Positions 36,621 through 48,797 of a stretch of 64,000 bases of DNA are shown here, one piece after another. Below the pieces are notes generated by a model. That model was not told where the DNA came from, searched no databases, and saw nothing but the letters and a program-made list of their open reading frames with translations. How positions within the stretch are numbered: position 1 is the first letter of the stretch; every line of letters starts with the position of its first letter. Source of the stretch: Copromyces sp. CBS 386.78 (Eukaryota; Ascomycota; Sordariomycetes; Sordariales; Sordariaceae). The stretch spans positions 62,001 through 126,000 of the forward strand of contig MU839208.1 in assembly GCA_030685235.1 (NCBI GenBank), in the 5' to 3' direction. Made by a program: the position numbers and the translations under genes.

Positions 36621-37892
36621 ATCGCCGGTTGAGTGATGTTTGAATGGTAGGGGAAATGAAGACAGTTTGCTTGAGTGGATGCTGTCACTGGCAGATCAGA
36701 CAGCCGATAGCGGGCTAAAGATACTGTGTGAAGACCAAGTGGAATGTCGGGAAGTACGGGGACGGAGAGACTCGACTCAAGGGAAGAAATAGAAGTTTGT
36801 GGGACTTTTAGTAGGGCATCCCTCATTATGGGGGCCATCAAGGTGCATCACACCAAGATTGGCAAGAGCGACCATCAACTCCAAATCCAGTCCATGACCA
36901 GCACCTCCCCAAACTGGGGCATCGACCCCGCAAAGGCGAATGGTCCAGAGTTCAGCAAGCAATCCATCGTAGCTTCCAGACAAATTCCTCCACCCGCCAG
37001 CTCTAGACATAGAGGTGGACAGATGGAACGTTCATCTTGGGAATCATGATGTCGCCAGCTTAGGAGATCAGCGGCTGTGGAAGGAAGAGTGACTGGTTCT
37101 TGTGATTGTGATTGGCGACGACAGGCACTCGTCGTCTTGTTCTTGTCACAAAGTTAACTGAGAGTGTAGAGGGAGAAACCTTTGGTGAGGTGAGGTCCCT
37201 TGACTCCATTGTCCTGCTGCTGATCCAGGGACAGGTGACACTCGTCGCAATTCCTTCCGATAAGCAAGGTGCTATTGTTCTTGTCATGGAGAGAATCGAA
37301 GCATGTCGCAATATTTCGCGTGGGAGACTCTTTGCGGTTCTGTAGAGAAGAAGGTACACGCAAAGTTCTCTTGGATCATGAAACTGCTGTCGTCGAGCTC
37401 CTTCCTTGATGATGCGGTTTGATATGGCTCGTGCACGCTTTCCCTAAGGGTTTAGTGCCAAGACTCAAGGCAGGACTTGTTGCACGGGCCATGCTTTAAC
37501 GGCGCACTGTACTTGTATTGGCTCCGTCGGCTTAGTTGTCAATCTGGACTCCGACTCATTCAATCTTCCACCTTTCAATCCCACGTTCCAACCCTCCATG
37601 TCAAGAGCGCAATATTCTGGATGGGCTCCAAAGTCGAAGCGAATACAGTTCCTTGACCATTGGTTTGTCCTCCAAATGCTCCCGATTACTGGTCGCCATT
37701 GCTTGAAGTCAAGTTGCCCCTCCAAATTTCCAGCGCCCAAGAGACCGAGCAACCAAAGACAAACGGTCAAACCCCAAAGAGCGACACCAAGGCAACGTTA
37801 CCTTACTTTCCCACCACCATGTCCATTTGTGCACAGCGGCCGACCAACAGCCAATTCCCGAGACACACTCGTTGACACGGCGAGCGGTAACC
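36621..37892. promoter_or_regulatory. Deaminase upstream region
   Basis: It contains the deaminase promoter. A CACAAA core (minus strand CCCACAAACT, about 36792-36802) lies about 175 bp upstream of the deaminase start. No protein-coding gene is convincing here. Confidence 0.4.
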
Positions 37893-38102
37893 ATGGCATT
37901 CAATGACAGCCTTCCACAGGCCTTCTTTCTCCTGAACGGATCCCCGCCTCACATCCGTCCGTTGCAATCAAGCGCTGCAAGTTACAACCCGCTTGCCGTT
38001 CTCCTGGTTACACTCAGTTGCTTTGTCTTGTCATTGGCTCTCTTCTTTATTCGCAATATCTCGACACTTGCACCCAACACCTCCACACTATCCTCAAGTT
38101 GA
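37893..38102 (+). CDS. Possible small membrane protein (uncertain)
   Basis: A 69-codon open frame (MAFNDSLPQAFF...) with a good start context (AACCATGG) and one strong hydrophobic segment, PLAVLLVTLSCFVLSLALFFI. No family is recognised. It lies about 700 bp upstream of the kinase and could equally be a chance open frame in the kinase leader. I keep it only because of the start context and the clear membrane helix. Confidence 0.2.
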   Translation: MAFNDSLPQAFFLLNGSPPHIRPLQSSAASYNPLAVLLVTLSCFVLSLALFFIRNISTLAPNTSTLSSS

Positions 38103-38798
38103 GTTGATGTTTCGTCTTGATAGCTTGTGTCGTCAGCTTCGCCGTCAAAGCTGTTGGCCCGAGTGATCCTCAGCTCACTGACTCGCTAGCTTTCACTCCA
38201 AGAATGTCATATTTGCCTTCTGTTGATGCTTCAGCTGAGGTATCTTGGAGTGACAAAGTCTCGCTCCCTAGCAACATAACATCTGGATCAAGAGAGCCGC
38301 ATCCCTTTCGACCCTGGGTGACCAACATTGCCCGCTTCTACGGCTGTAACATGACATTTTGTTGGTGGGTTTTCCAGCCGCGGCTCCTTACGGACCTTCT
38401 TGCCTTCCTCCCCTCATCAGCTCGTGTTACTCTTCCTTCCATCTTGTTGCCTTGTTTGTTGCTTCTCATCACCACACGACTCTACTCTACCTCCAGCACT
38501 CTAAACTACTTCTTCTTCTTACAATAGAGCCTCAAGGTCACCATCGTATCCTCTCGTCGATCCGTACTCAACGGCTTGTCAGTCCTTGGGCTCACCAGGT
38601 GACCCAGCCGTGAGGGCGACAAGATCAGCGACTTGTTATTTTCCTCCTACTCAACGGCATTCATCATTCCGTCAGAGCATCGTTAGTTTCCCCCCGCAGT
38701 TGTCTTGTCCTCCCTTGACCTCTCAGGTGACTTAAGAAGGGCTTCCTTCCTCAACTTCACTCTCGACTCCAAATGCCAAGCAATCACTCGTTTTCGCA

Positions 38799-40659
38799 AT
38801 GGCATCCCTCAAGCGATTAATCATAGACGCCCTCAAATCGCTCTCGCGAGGCAGGTCCTTCCTGCAAGCTTTGCTCGCCCTTTGGATCAGCCCCAAGTCC
38901 GACCCAACCAAAGTCAAACAGACCAGGAAATTTCAAAGGGCTAGGGAGGAGTTCCTTGAAGAGGCCAATGAGCTCTTGCTCGGTCCAATCGGCAGCAATC
39001 GCTTCCTGCGAGACGAACATTCTTTAATCGTACCATACAACAGCGATACAAACCCAAACCCAGACGACCCTCTTTTGCTGCTCTCCAAGAAGCTGAAGGA
39101 ACAGTTTCGAGACGGGTTACAAAACAACCCAGCATGTATGCTTCCATCTTACAACCACCAGCTTCCTGGCGGACACGAACTTGGCCAGCATCTGGCGGTT
39201 GACATTGGTGGTTCGACACTTCGCGTTGGTTTGGTGGACCTCAAGGGCCGAGAAACCACGGATGATGACGACAACACCATCGTCCATATGGACAACTACA
39301 CGATAGACAAAAGTGTCCGATTGCTTGCGGGGGCGGATTTCTTCAAGTGGATGGCTTGGAAGATAGAGACAAGTGTAAAGAAGGCGATCGACGCCGGGCA
39401 CATTTCGAGAGATGGGTATGAATCGGGAGACCCGATGCCTATGGGACTGGCGTGGAGCTTTCCTCTAGAGTATGTTACGCACTTTACTTTTTTTCATCCC
39501 AAGATCAGCCAACTAACAATACGACAGACAAACGTCTCCCAACGGAGGAAACATCTGCGCCATGGGCAAGAGTTTCCTTGCATGTGATGGACTGATCGGA
39601 CAAGATCTAGGTGCCACATGTAACAAGGTCCTCCAAGAGCTCAAAGTGAACGTCGAGGTAGTCTCAATTGTCAACGATTCCAACGCCACTCTGCTATCGT
39701 CAGCATACTTCAACCCCTCAACCCGCTTCGGGCTGATTCTTGGAACGGGCGTCAACATTGCCGCCCACCTTCCAGTGAACCTGGTCGGAAAGTCCAAATT
39801 TGGAAACAGACCCGACAGCTGGTACGAGCAAGCGAGCCATGTCATGGTAAATACAGAGTTGGGCATGTTCGGCCGTGACATTTTGCCTCTGACGAGGTGG
39901 GATAAGATACTCAAAGCCGGTCACGAAAGACCGGACTTCCAGCCGCTTGAGCATGCGGTCAGTGGGTACTACCTCGGTGAAGTCTTCCGGATTGCGCTGT
40001 TGGAGGCGATCAAGACGACGGGTGTGTTGGGAGGAGAAGTACCGCCACTGATGTTGGAAGCTTACTCCATGGACACTGAAACAATGTCGTTGATGGTAGA
40101 GTAAGTTACCTTTTCCTCTTGTTCTCAGTTATCTGTTTTTCCCCATATTGCTAACACAATGCAACAAATCAGTGGACTGCATTCTGGAGGCAAAGCCAAC
40201 CAAGTCTTTTCACAACTCTATCAACTAGCAGCAGATATCCCTAGCAACGAGGACATGCGGTTCATGCAGCAACTAGCGGGTTACATAGCCCAGCGGTCGG
40301 CTTCCATTGTCGCTGCCTCGTTGTTTGCGCTGTGGGAGCTGAAAAACGAGGCAGAACAAAACCTTTTAGATGAAGTTGAGCCGGAGTCACCGTTTAGCGA
40401 GGAGACAGCAGTAGAACTACAGATAGAGCGGACCACAGTAGGGTATACCGGGTCGGTCGTGACATACTTTCCCGAGTACAAGGAGACACTACAAAGGTAC
40501 CTGGACCACCTGATGTTATCGGCAGGTCATGTTTTGAAGGAGAGAAGGATAGAGTTGGTTCCGGCGAAGGAGAGTTCGTTGCTTGGGGCGGCGGTGTCAT
40601 TGGCGGGTGTTATGGACGAGGAGGAGAGGATGAGGTTGGATGAGAAGGGGACGACGTAG
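38799..40659 (+). CDS. hxk3: Hexokinase-family protein, probable GlcNAc kinase
   Basis: Expected to phosphorylate GlcNAc to GlcNAc-6-P, the entry step of the pathway. Exons 38799-39469, 39528-40100 and 40173-40659 give 576 aa in frame. Eukaryotic hexokinase motifs are clear: phosphate-1 loop LAVDIGGSTLRVGLVDLKG (about 132), sugar-binding GLAWSFPLEQTSPNGGNI across the first junction, the catalytic Asp in VNDSNATLLSSAYF (about 273), ILGTGVNIA, and NTELGMFG. The adenosine site is near SAGHVLKERRIELVPAKESSLLGAA at the C-terminus. The call as a GlcNAc kinase rather than a glucose kinase rests on its place in the cluster and on its divergence (NDSNAT where glucose kinases have NDTTGT, and SFPLEQTSPNGG where they have SFPCSQ-like sequence). 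The N-terminus has a hydrophobic/basic stretch that could be mitochondrial or peripheral-membrane targeting. Confidence 0.9.
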
Positions 40660-41498
40660 ATTTGCTTGGCATTATTGATATTCAAGTTCTCCAAGTCACT
40701 TGCTCACTCTCATACCAACTGATGGGATCAGTCGCCGTCGTGATATCCATGTCGTCGCCAAATCCCTAAAAGACCAGTCTTCAATTGACACTGTGTTCGT
40801 CGGGACCCCAGACTCCACTCTCGACGGGAGGAAAGTCTCCACTTGTCCCGTCTGAGGTTCATCACTTCTCCACTAGAGCTTTCTTCCATTTCTTTCTTTC
40901 TTTTATTTATCCAAAGAATGGCTTCCGACAACAAGGTATGAAGCATGAAACGCGATTGATGAGGGGTCATGGAGCGTCAATGTAACCCGACTCTAGGGTT
41001 CTCGGCGCAAACACGGCACCCCCAACCCCCCAGCGGACAGTGTCTTGGCAGCCAATATTCTGTACGAACGCTACCATGGCCTCGCCACTTGGCCTCTTTC
41101 TGAACACTATAATAGCTGCAGATACAGCTTGATCACAGCCTCTCTGCCTGGTGCAACAAGCCGACAACGACAATACCACCCACCACACTCTCACCCGTCC
41201 CGTCGCAACCCAATCCACCTCGACTGATCACACGGCGCAATCTCGACCAGACCCTTGATATCGAGCGACACTCCCAATGGTAGCAAGAGTCACCTCTCTC
41301 GCCATCGCCGACCACACAGTCCAGGCCTCGCCCATTGCCTCAGCCTCAGCCTCAGCCGATTGAACGGAGGACAGTCGAGAAACAACCCCGGACGACGGAC
41401 ACACCATGTGTTTCAGAAGCGGCAAGGCATAAGCGACTACCGTTATCCGGCATCTCCTCCGCCGGATCACCACTTGTTACACCATCACCGACGATGCA
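40660..41498. promoter_or_regulatory. Regulator (ron1) upstream region and leader
   Basis: About 840 bp between the kinase stop and the ron1 start. Several short open frames begin upstream of the ron1 ATG, including an overlapping one at 41255-41635 that would cross the start in another frame; these are upstream-ORF candidates only. Confidence 0.35.
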
Positions 41499-42884
41499 AT
41501 GGCCAGCTTCAACTCCATACCACCGCTTCACAATGGCGCAACGGCCAATACCGCCGACGCCCTCGGGTTGAATGCCGCTGGCCAACCCATGGGCATGGGA
41601 ATGGGCATGGGCTTGGGCGATCCCTTCAGCTTTGACGAAGCGCTTCTGTATGTCATTGTCACCACCTCAACACCAATCGCAGTCGCAGTCGCAATCGCAA
41701 ACTAACCTGCCGAACCCAAATCCACAGTGATATCAACTCCGACCTCCACGCCGGCCTCCCGTTTACTCCCTCCGCATACGACTTCGACAACTTCACCTTC
41801 GACGACCCTTTCTCCACAACAACAACCTCCTACCCTCCCCTCCCCGGGCACTCCCTCTCGCAAGGGCACAATCACAGCCACGGCAGCCACACAGCCTACA
41901 ACCTCCCATCCGTCGGCGGGGATGGCCATGGCCCCATCGTTAGCGTCGGCGGCGGCATCAACGAAGCCGACTCGCCCTCCGACCTGCTCGACAACAAACT
42001 GCTAGGCTTCAGTCCACCCATTCCCTCCGCACAGGCGACCCTCATCGATTCTGAGACTGGCCGGTTCGCCGATTTAAACATGACCGCCGAGTTGTACGGC
42101 ATGTTTTTTGTTGCCGAGGATGTGTTTTCTGGCAATACGCCTGATCAAGGACAGAGTGGACAGAGTCAGGCACAGCATTCCGGTGCGGCGAGGCCGTTGG
42201 AGTTGACTTGTTATCGAAGGAATCTTTGGCAGTGCGCGGGGCAGATTACGTTGCCTAGACACGCGTTGCATTGTTCGCTTTTGCTGGCGGATGATAATGG
42301 TGGTGATGGCAATGGGGGGAGACAGGCCCAGATCAAAGAGTTATGGGCGTCCATCACGGCTGTGGAGAGTATCGAGGGGAAACAGACGGAGATTATTTCG
42401 ATTCCTTGGAAGAGTACAAGTAATCCTGCTTTGGCAGGTGCCGGAGGACAGCAAGCACAGCAGCAGCAGCAACAACAACAACAAGAGGAGCCATCAAAAA
42501 CAGCAACCACACCACCAAAGCAATTACTCGACTTATCAGCCGGCCAAGAAATCGACGGAAGCGGGAATCGAGTGTCGATACCTGTATCCTGGAAACGGTT
42601 ACAGTTTAAGCATGCCACAGCGAATAATGGCCGACGGAAAGGGTTGCAGCAGCATTATGTTGTGCAGATCAACTTGTTGGCCCAAACAAGCGAGAACGGG
42701 GAGAAATTGGTCAAGTTGGCGGAGATTCAGTCCGGTCCGGTGATTGTGAGGGGAAGAAGTCCGAGGAATTTCGATAGTAGGAGGGATGTGCCGCTGACGG
42801 GCGATCGGAAGGGGATGGGGATGTTGCAGAGGACGAGTACGGAGGGGTCTGTTGGTGGTGGTGTTGGCGGGAACGGGAATGGGA

Positions 42885-42922
<38 letters not shown>

Positions 42923-44409
42923 AGTATGGATAGATCGGATATGCTCCAGCGGTGGAACTCGTTGGGAAATCAGGTGTGTTTTAATTGCCCTCCGGTATTT
43001 CTTTTTTACCTTTTTCACCTCTTCTTGCCCTCCCTTTCCTCACCTTCTTCCCTCCCAGCCCCTTTCTTCCCTTCCATCCCTACCTACATCAACACTAACA
43101 TTTTTATATACAGCAATCAGACTGGCCCCCTTCAACAACCCCAACCCCCCAACTCTTCAGCACCTCACCCAACCCCCACCAACAACAACAACAACAACAA
43201 CAACACCCCAACAAAAGACTCGCCATGTCTGTGTCCCCGAACCCGGGACCGGGATCTCGACCACCAATACCATCATGGGGATCCTCTTCCTCGGACGTCA
43301 ACAACGGCTCCCGAAAAAACCCAACACCCTCAGCTACCACCACGGGCAGACGTGGTCACCACAGAAGTACCTCCTCTACTACGTCAATACCAAACATACC
43401 CATACCAACTGCAGGTGCTCTGCCGATTAGTTTGTCGCTGTCGGAGGATGAGATGATGAGGAGTCCGCCTTTGAATTTGAATAGGACGAACTCGGGGTCA
43501 AGCCAGTTGTATCCGAAGTCTGGTGGCGGTGGTGGTGGTGGGTTAAAGAAAGAGTCTGCATCTGGGATGGGGCTAGGTGGTGGTGGTGGTGGTGGTGTTG
43601 GGTTGGGACTTGGTTCTGGTCCTGGTTCAGGGTCTGGCTCAGCGACGCATACGAAGAGTGATAGCCTGAACCAGCAGAGTCAAAGGGATAATGTGGGGAG
43701 TCCGTCTCTGGAAGCGGCGGATTTGTTGTATGAGTATTTCCCGCTGAGTTTGGATGATTGGTTAGTTTTCCTCTTCTTTTCTTCCTTTTCCCTCCACTTT
43801 TATTCCTCTACCTTATCCATGTCTTTCTTTTCCTCCTTCTCCTCCTTCTCCTCCCAATTTCGTGTTCCACTTCTCCTGTCTTTTTTTTTCTTTTTTTTTT
43901 TTCCTGCCTTTATCTGTCTGCCTCCTCCTCCTCCCCATCTTCTTATTTTCTCCCCTTCATCTCTTTACCTCCATCTTCACTTCCCCCACTTCCAGGCCTT
44001 CCCTTTCCTCCCCTTCCTTCCTCCCTTTTTGCCAATCCCCTATTCTAGCTTCCCTTTCCATCCCGCTTCACTATCCCTCTCACCCCCATTCTCCCACAAA
44101 TTCAAACCCTCCGAGTCCCCTCCCCTCACCTCACCTCACCTTATCCTGCCCTCGTTTTCTCCTCCTCCTCCTCCTCATCCACACCCACACCACACAACCC
44201 TCCTACAAACCTCAAGCTCAAATCATAAAAAAACCGCCCGCCACAGCTATTCTACCATATCACTAAATACATATATATACATAACGTACAGGATGCCACC
44301 AGTAGACGCAGTCTACCGCCCCCACGTCGTCCACCACACCATCGTCCCGCCCGAAATCAAAGCCCAACAGACGAAAAGCAAAACAAAACGATACTTTGCT
44401 GCTGAATGA
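41499..44409 (+). CDS. ron1: NDT80/PhoG-type transcription factor, RON1-like
   Basis: Likely regulator of the GlcNAc cluster. Exons 41499-41647, 41728-42973, 43114-43760 and 44292-44409 sum to 2160 nt (719 aa). The start ATGGCC at 41499 has a good context. The NDT80 DNA-binding (immunoglobulin-like) domain covers about 150-400: TAELYGMFFVAEDVF, LTCYRRNLWQCAGQI, VSIPVSWKRLQFKHAT, QHYVVQINLLAQT and the closing SGPVIVRGRSPRNFDSR. It is interrupted by an insert with a polyQ run (about 42455-42486). More Gln, Asn, Gly and Ser runs fill the C-terminal half. The last intron is long (531 nt) and almost all pyrimidine, and it leads to a short exon encoding a basic tail (WMPPVDAVYRPHVVHH, KSKTKRYFAAE). 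Neurospora has three NDT80 paralogues; position and tail point to the RON1 type rather than vib-1 or fsd-1. Confidence 0.9.
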
Positions 44410-45414
44410 CATGACATGACATGGCATCTCAGGCAGTCAGGCAGGCAGTCAGTCGCCTAGGTCTTATTCTATATTCTATCTCTCTCTCTTCTCATCTATG
44501 TCATTCTGTAGAATGACATGACTTGGGACCTTTGTTTATGTCTCTGTGGGTTTCATTTTCATTTTCATTCCCATTTTCATTTTCATTTGGGGAGTTTGGG
44601 GGTTCGGGGAGTTTGGGGAGTTTGGAATTAGGGCTTGAGGCTTGGGGCCTGGAGGAAGGATACTTATTATATCATATACTCATCGTTATTTGCAAAACAG
44701 CTGAGCGTGGAAAATTGTGTCTTTTTGTTTCGTCTTGCTTCAGTTTCGTGCGTGCGTTTGGGAGATACCTACCTAGGTAAATATCATGTTAGGGAAATCA
44801 TCCTTTTAGCTGGCCACGTATCATCGGAGGCTGATGTGGATCTACGATACATTACATCGCTAAATATCTCTCATCTTCCTGGATATCAACAAGTGGGAGT
44901 TCATACTGTCTTTGCCTGACTGAGCCTGCTTTTATCTTCGACCCGTGTCTTGGGCAAAACACCTAACAAGCAAGACATGATCGTGTCACCAATTAGTCTT
45001 CATTATGTCATGCTGGTTAGGTTGAAATACAAACACGCAACATCATAAATCACATCCATCGTCGAATAAAAGAATTATCAAATCATTATTTTATTCAATA
45101 TTTTTTTTTCCTTATTTTCGCTATCAAAGCAACCACAACCGCCTTATTCTCCTTGTTTCCCACTTCTCATTTTCCCCCTCTCATAGTGCGCGACATCGGC
45201 AATCTGCCCTCTCTCATCAAGTCATCAGATGTTCTCGTTAGTCATCATCCAGAGTGCATGCATGCAGTACAGGCAAGACAGAGAGAAAGAGAAAGAGCCA
45301 AGAAACAGAGAACAAGAAAAGATGCAAACAAATCGCTGTAGAAACCAAAAGCCCCCAAATCGACTTGCCGTCACTTTCATTTTCCAGTTCCATCTCCACA
45401 CCCAGTTGGCAAGC
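44410..45414. other. Convergent spacer between ron1 and qde-2
   Basis: 3' flanks of two convergent genes. It contains a repeated CATTTT/TTTTCATT tract at about 44550-44590, no gene, and no clear terminator signal. Confidence 0.5.
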
Positions 45415-48400
45415 CTACATATAGTACATGGAATCCCTAAGGTTGGCGTGAACAGCTCCGGCCATGCCATAGCTTTGGAAGTCCTCAGACTTGATGCTTT
45501 TACTGTCATCAATGGCGTCAAATAGCTCCTTTTGATGAATACGCGCCCGGCCGCACACCAAGTCGGCATAGTACGCGGGCGGGCAGATGCTGACGGCCTT
45601 GGTGGCTCGGCCATAGAGATAGCACATGTCATGCGTCAGTTTCTCCAGCATGTCGGCCGCCTTGTTTCCATAGTCGGCCCTGAAGATCTCATCCACCAGA
45701 ACCGTGTAGTGAGCCGAGCGGGCCGTGCCCTGAAGCGACGCGTGCGCCTGCAGGAAGAAGTCCCAGTAGCGGACGTTGGTCACGCCGCGGTCAACAACGG
45801 TACCCTCCTTGGGGCTCTTCGACCTCAAGTGAATGTGCTTCGGGTCCGTGGGGAAGAAGCGAGTCTGGTGGCGCTTGACAGATACAATCAGCGTAATCCG
45901 TGGTAGCTTGCCAGCTGGATACACGCCCTTGCAGGCGGCGCGAATGAGGGGTAGTTCATGGTTGATGACCATCTGAAACTGTCCCTCAGAGACACCATCG
46001 CGGAAAATCAGGATATTTTCGGGGAGAGTGCGGTTGTTCACGGGATTGTTGCGCCACAGTTCCAGACGCGTCTTGAACTTGTCGGTAAATTGTGCCGTCA
46101 TGGATTCTTGGCCGCGGGGGTTGTTCCAAACCATTCCAGGCCATTGTCCAAGATACTGGTCGATCGTTGACACCAGGCCGACGATACTGGGAGCCGTTGA
46201 AGCCGATTTTCCAGCGGGTAAATTGGTCGGATGGGTAACATCATAGCCAACCACCATGGTCTTCCCCTTGGCGAGCAAAGGAATTGGCGTCTTGATGCTG
46301 TGATTTGTGCCGCCAAACTTGAGGTTGACCTTGAGGCCCACGTTGGCAAAATACCCCATCTGTCCCTTTTCTTGAGTGAACTTGGTGCCTACCACACAGA
46401 CCGTATGGACGCCATACTTGATATCGGCAGCCCGCTTGACCCAACTGTAGAGAATAGTGTCCTTGTCGGGTAAAACAACCACCAGAAACTGGTTCGCGGT
46501 CATGATTTTCATCACGCGGGCCCGAAACTCATCCTCGGTTGCTGGAATCACGACAGATTCGCCCTGCTGGTGCCTGGGGTTGATCGGGATGCCCGTTCTG
46601 TTCAGGAAGCTGGCAAAACCTGCCACAGCGGTCTCTACTGGGGTGTCGCCGGGCTTGGGTTTAACTTCGCGGGGTCGTTTCAGGAGTTCCAAGTACGTCC
46701 ACTTCTCAATCCTGCGGCAAGATCTGGCCACCTTGACAGACTTCATCAACCACCCGCCATCGTTCGGCTGTACCATTTTGTCACCGCCGTACGTAAGCAT
46801 CGGAGGCTGGAGCTCACGTCCGATGACGGTAAGCAGCTCCTTGTCGACAGAGACCTTGAACTTGCCAAGTGTCAGGCTGTTATCAAGACCAAGGGTCTGT
46901 CTACCTTTCGTCACGATAGACTGGGCGTTCAGCGAAGGAGCTCTGCACGCAAACTTGATCATGGCGTCCGCCTCGCCACTGTCCAGTTTAGTCTTGATGG
47001 AGCGGCCTTTGACCAGCGTACAGAGCTCGGACAAGACGTAGATAGCCTTGTCTTTACTGCCGACGTTGACCAGAGGAAGCGAAGCATCTGCTCCGAAATT
47101 GTATCGCTTCATATAATATTCCTCTACCGTGACGTACGCGTTGGTCGACAGGCCGGGGATCGAAGGAGGGGGGGCGGAGCCATTCCTTGCCTGTGGCGCA
47201 CGCAGGTAGAACTTCACCGATGCCGGGCCGCCGGTCTCGAGAGCGGTATATCGGAACTGTGGTGGATGCGGTTGCCCCCTTTCGTCGCCCAAATGAGCAA
47301 TGCCATGGAGCGTGCGGTAGCATTTCTTCCATTGAACCTTTCCATCAACCATAAATGGGAGATCTACCTCGACGCGGGCTTTCGCCAGGATTTTGTTGAC
47401 TTTGGCCAGCTTCTTCTGGGTATTTCTCTGTTCAAAGTTTGTATAGTTGTGGCATTGGTTCATGACGTTGAGTCCAAGTTTCTGGAACAGCTCTTTGAGT
47501 TTGATGCCAGGACGGAAGACGCCATGCGTGATGTTGGTGTTGAGCAAAAGTCTTCCGGTAGCTGGACGGACGCTGGCAAAGTATCCACGCAAGATGACCA
47601 AAGGGGACCCGTCGGGGATCTTTTGTTCAACGAGGCCATCACCGAAGGCGAAAAACCTTCCTCTTCCAACCACCGCGACTTTATCGTCGGCGCGGGCATG
47701 GTGAGTGATGATGGTGTTGAGGGCATCGAGTTCCACATTGTACTTTGGGAACTCTCCGTCGAGCTTGGGATCAAGCGTCGTAAGCTCGTTCAGCACATTG
47801 CCGAGGTCGCATTCTTCGACACTCTCCTCAACCTTGACGAGCCAAGACTCGGGCTTGCTGGGCAGGTTCTGGTTGGAAGTCGGCTCAGTCCATGTCACCT
47901 CGAAAATGCGGTTGGCGGGAACTGGGAGCTTCGTCGGCGTCACCAGGTGCACTTTGAAATCGCTGGCAATCGCCACGGACTGTGCCCTGGCACCAATCTG
48001 CTCGAGCAGTTTCCCAATCACCACCTCCACTTTCTTGGATGCGACCTCCGCTTCCTTCTTGAGCGCTTCCTCGCTGGCGGCAACCTTGATGGTGTACCTG
48101 TACACCGCTGGTGATTTGATGTTGATTTTGAAGTAGTTGGCCCAAAGCTTCACCTGCCCGCCCGTTGTACCATGACCTGGGCGAACCGGCAAGTGGTTGG
48201 CTTTCTGCATCTCGCTGAGCGAAAGCTTGCTCATAGCAGTGACCAGATTGCTGCTGACATGCTTCTTGATCCAGTCGTCCTCGAGTTTGGTAATGCTGGC
48301 GTCGGGCTCTGGGGCGCCACGACCGTCAATTCCCCTAAAGTCATGTTAGCATCATGTTGAATTGTACAAAAATGGAGATGCACTTACTTGTAGACATCAG

Positions 48401-48797
48401 GAGCAAACTCTGTTTGTTCGTATCCTCTCCCTCCGCCTCCTCCGCCAAAGCCGCCACGGCCGCCGCCTTGGAAACCGCCGCCACGGCCACCCCTATCACC
48501 GCCGCCTTGGTAACCGCCGCCACGACCACCCCTATCACCGCCGCCTTGGTAACCGCCGCCACGACCACCCCTATCACCGCCGCCTTGGTAACCGCCGCCA
48601 CGACCACCCCTTTCACCACCCCCTTGATAACCGCCTCCACGGCCACCCCTTTCACCACCACCTTGGTAAGCACCTCCACGGTCACCACCGCCGCCGCCGC
48701 GACCACCGCCGCCACGGCCTCCTCCACGATCACTGTATCCGCCGCCGCCGCGACCGCCTCCGCCACGACCTCCACGACCGCCACGATTGTCAGACAT
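45415..48797 (-). CDS. qde-2: Argonaute protein of the quelling pathway (QDE-2)
   Basis: Argonaute that loads small RNAs and slices complementary transcripts in quelling and related pathways. Two exons, 48797-48388 and 48334-45415 (GTAAGT donor, GCTAAC branch, TTTAG acceptor), give 1109 aa. Order: N-terminal RGG/Gly-rich region (1-130) with a 13-residue repeat; N-domain and linker; PAZ around 440-520; MID; PIWI from about 780 to the end. PIWI active-site residues are visible: GYDVTHPT (about 836), glutamate finger in RGQESMT (about 880), IFRDGVSEGQF (about 915) and PPAYYADL (about 1061), where the fourth residue is Asp instead of the His usual in animal Argonautes. The enzyme thus has a full D-E-D-D set and should be a slicer. 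The C-terminus is hydrophobic/aromatic (SMYYM) as the family requires. It reads toward ron1. Confidence 0.96.
48462..48672. repeat. 39-bp coding minisatellite in qde-2
   Basis: Five near-identical 39-bp units and a partial sixth encode (G/A)YQGGG(D/E)RGGRGG repeats. The two units nearest the N-terminus carry Glu and the next three Asp, so the Asp units look like the most recent duplications. Confidence 0.85.

Noticed and set aside
46570..48114. 514-codon plus-strand open frame
   Set aside because: It is antisense to the qde-2 PAZ-PIWI region, with no motif; it results from codon bias in the real gene.
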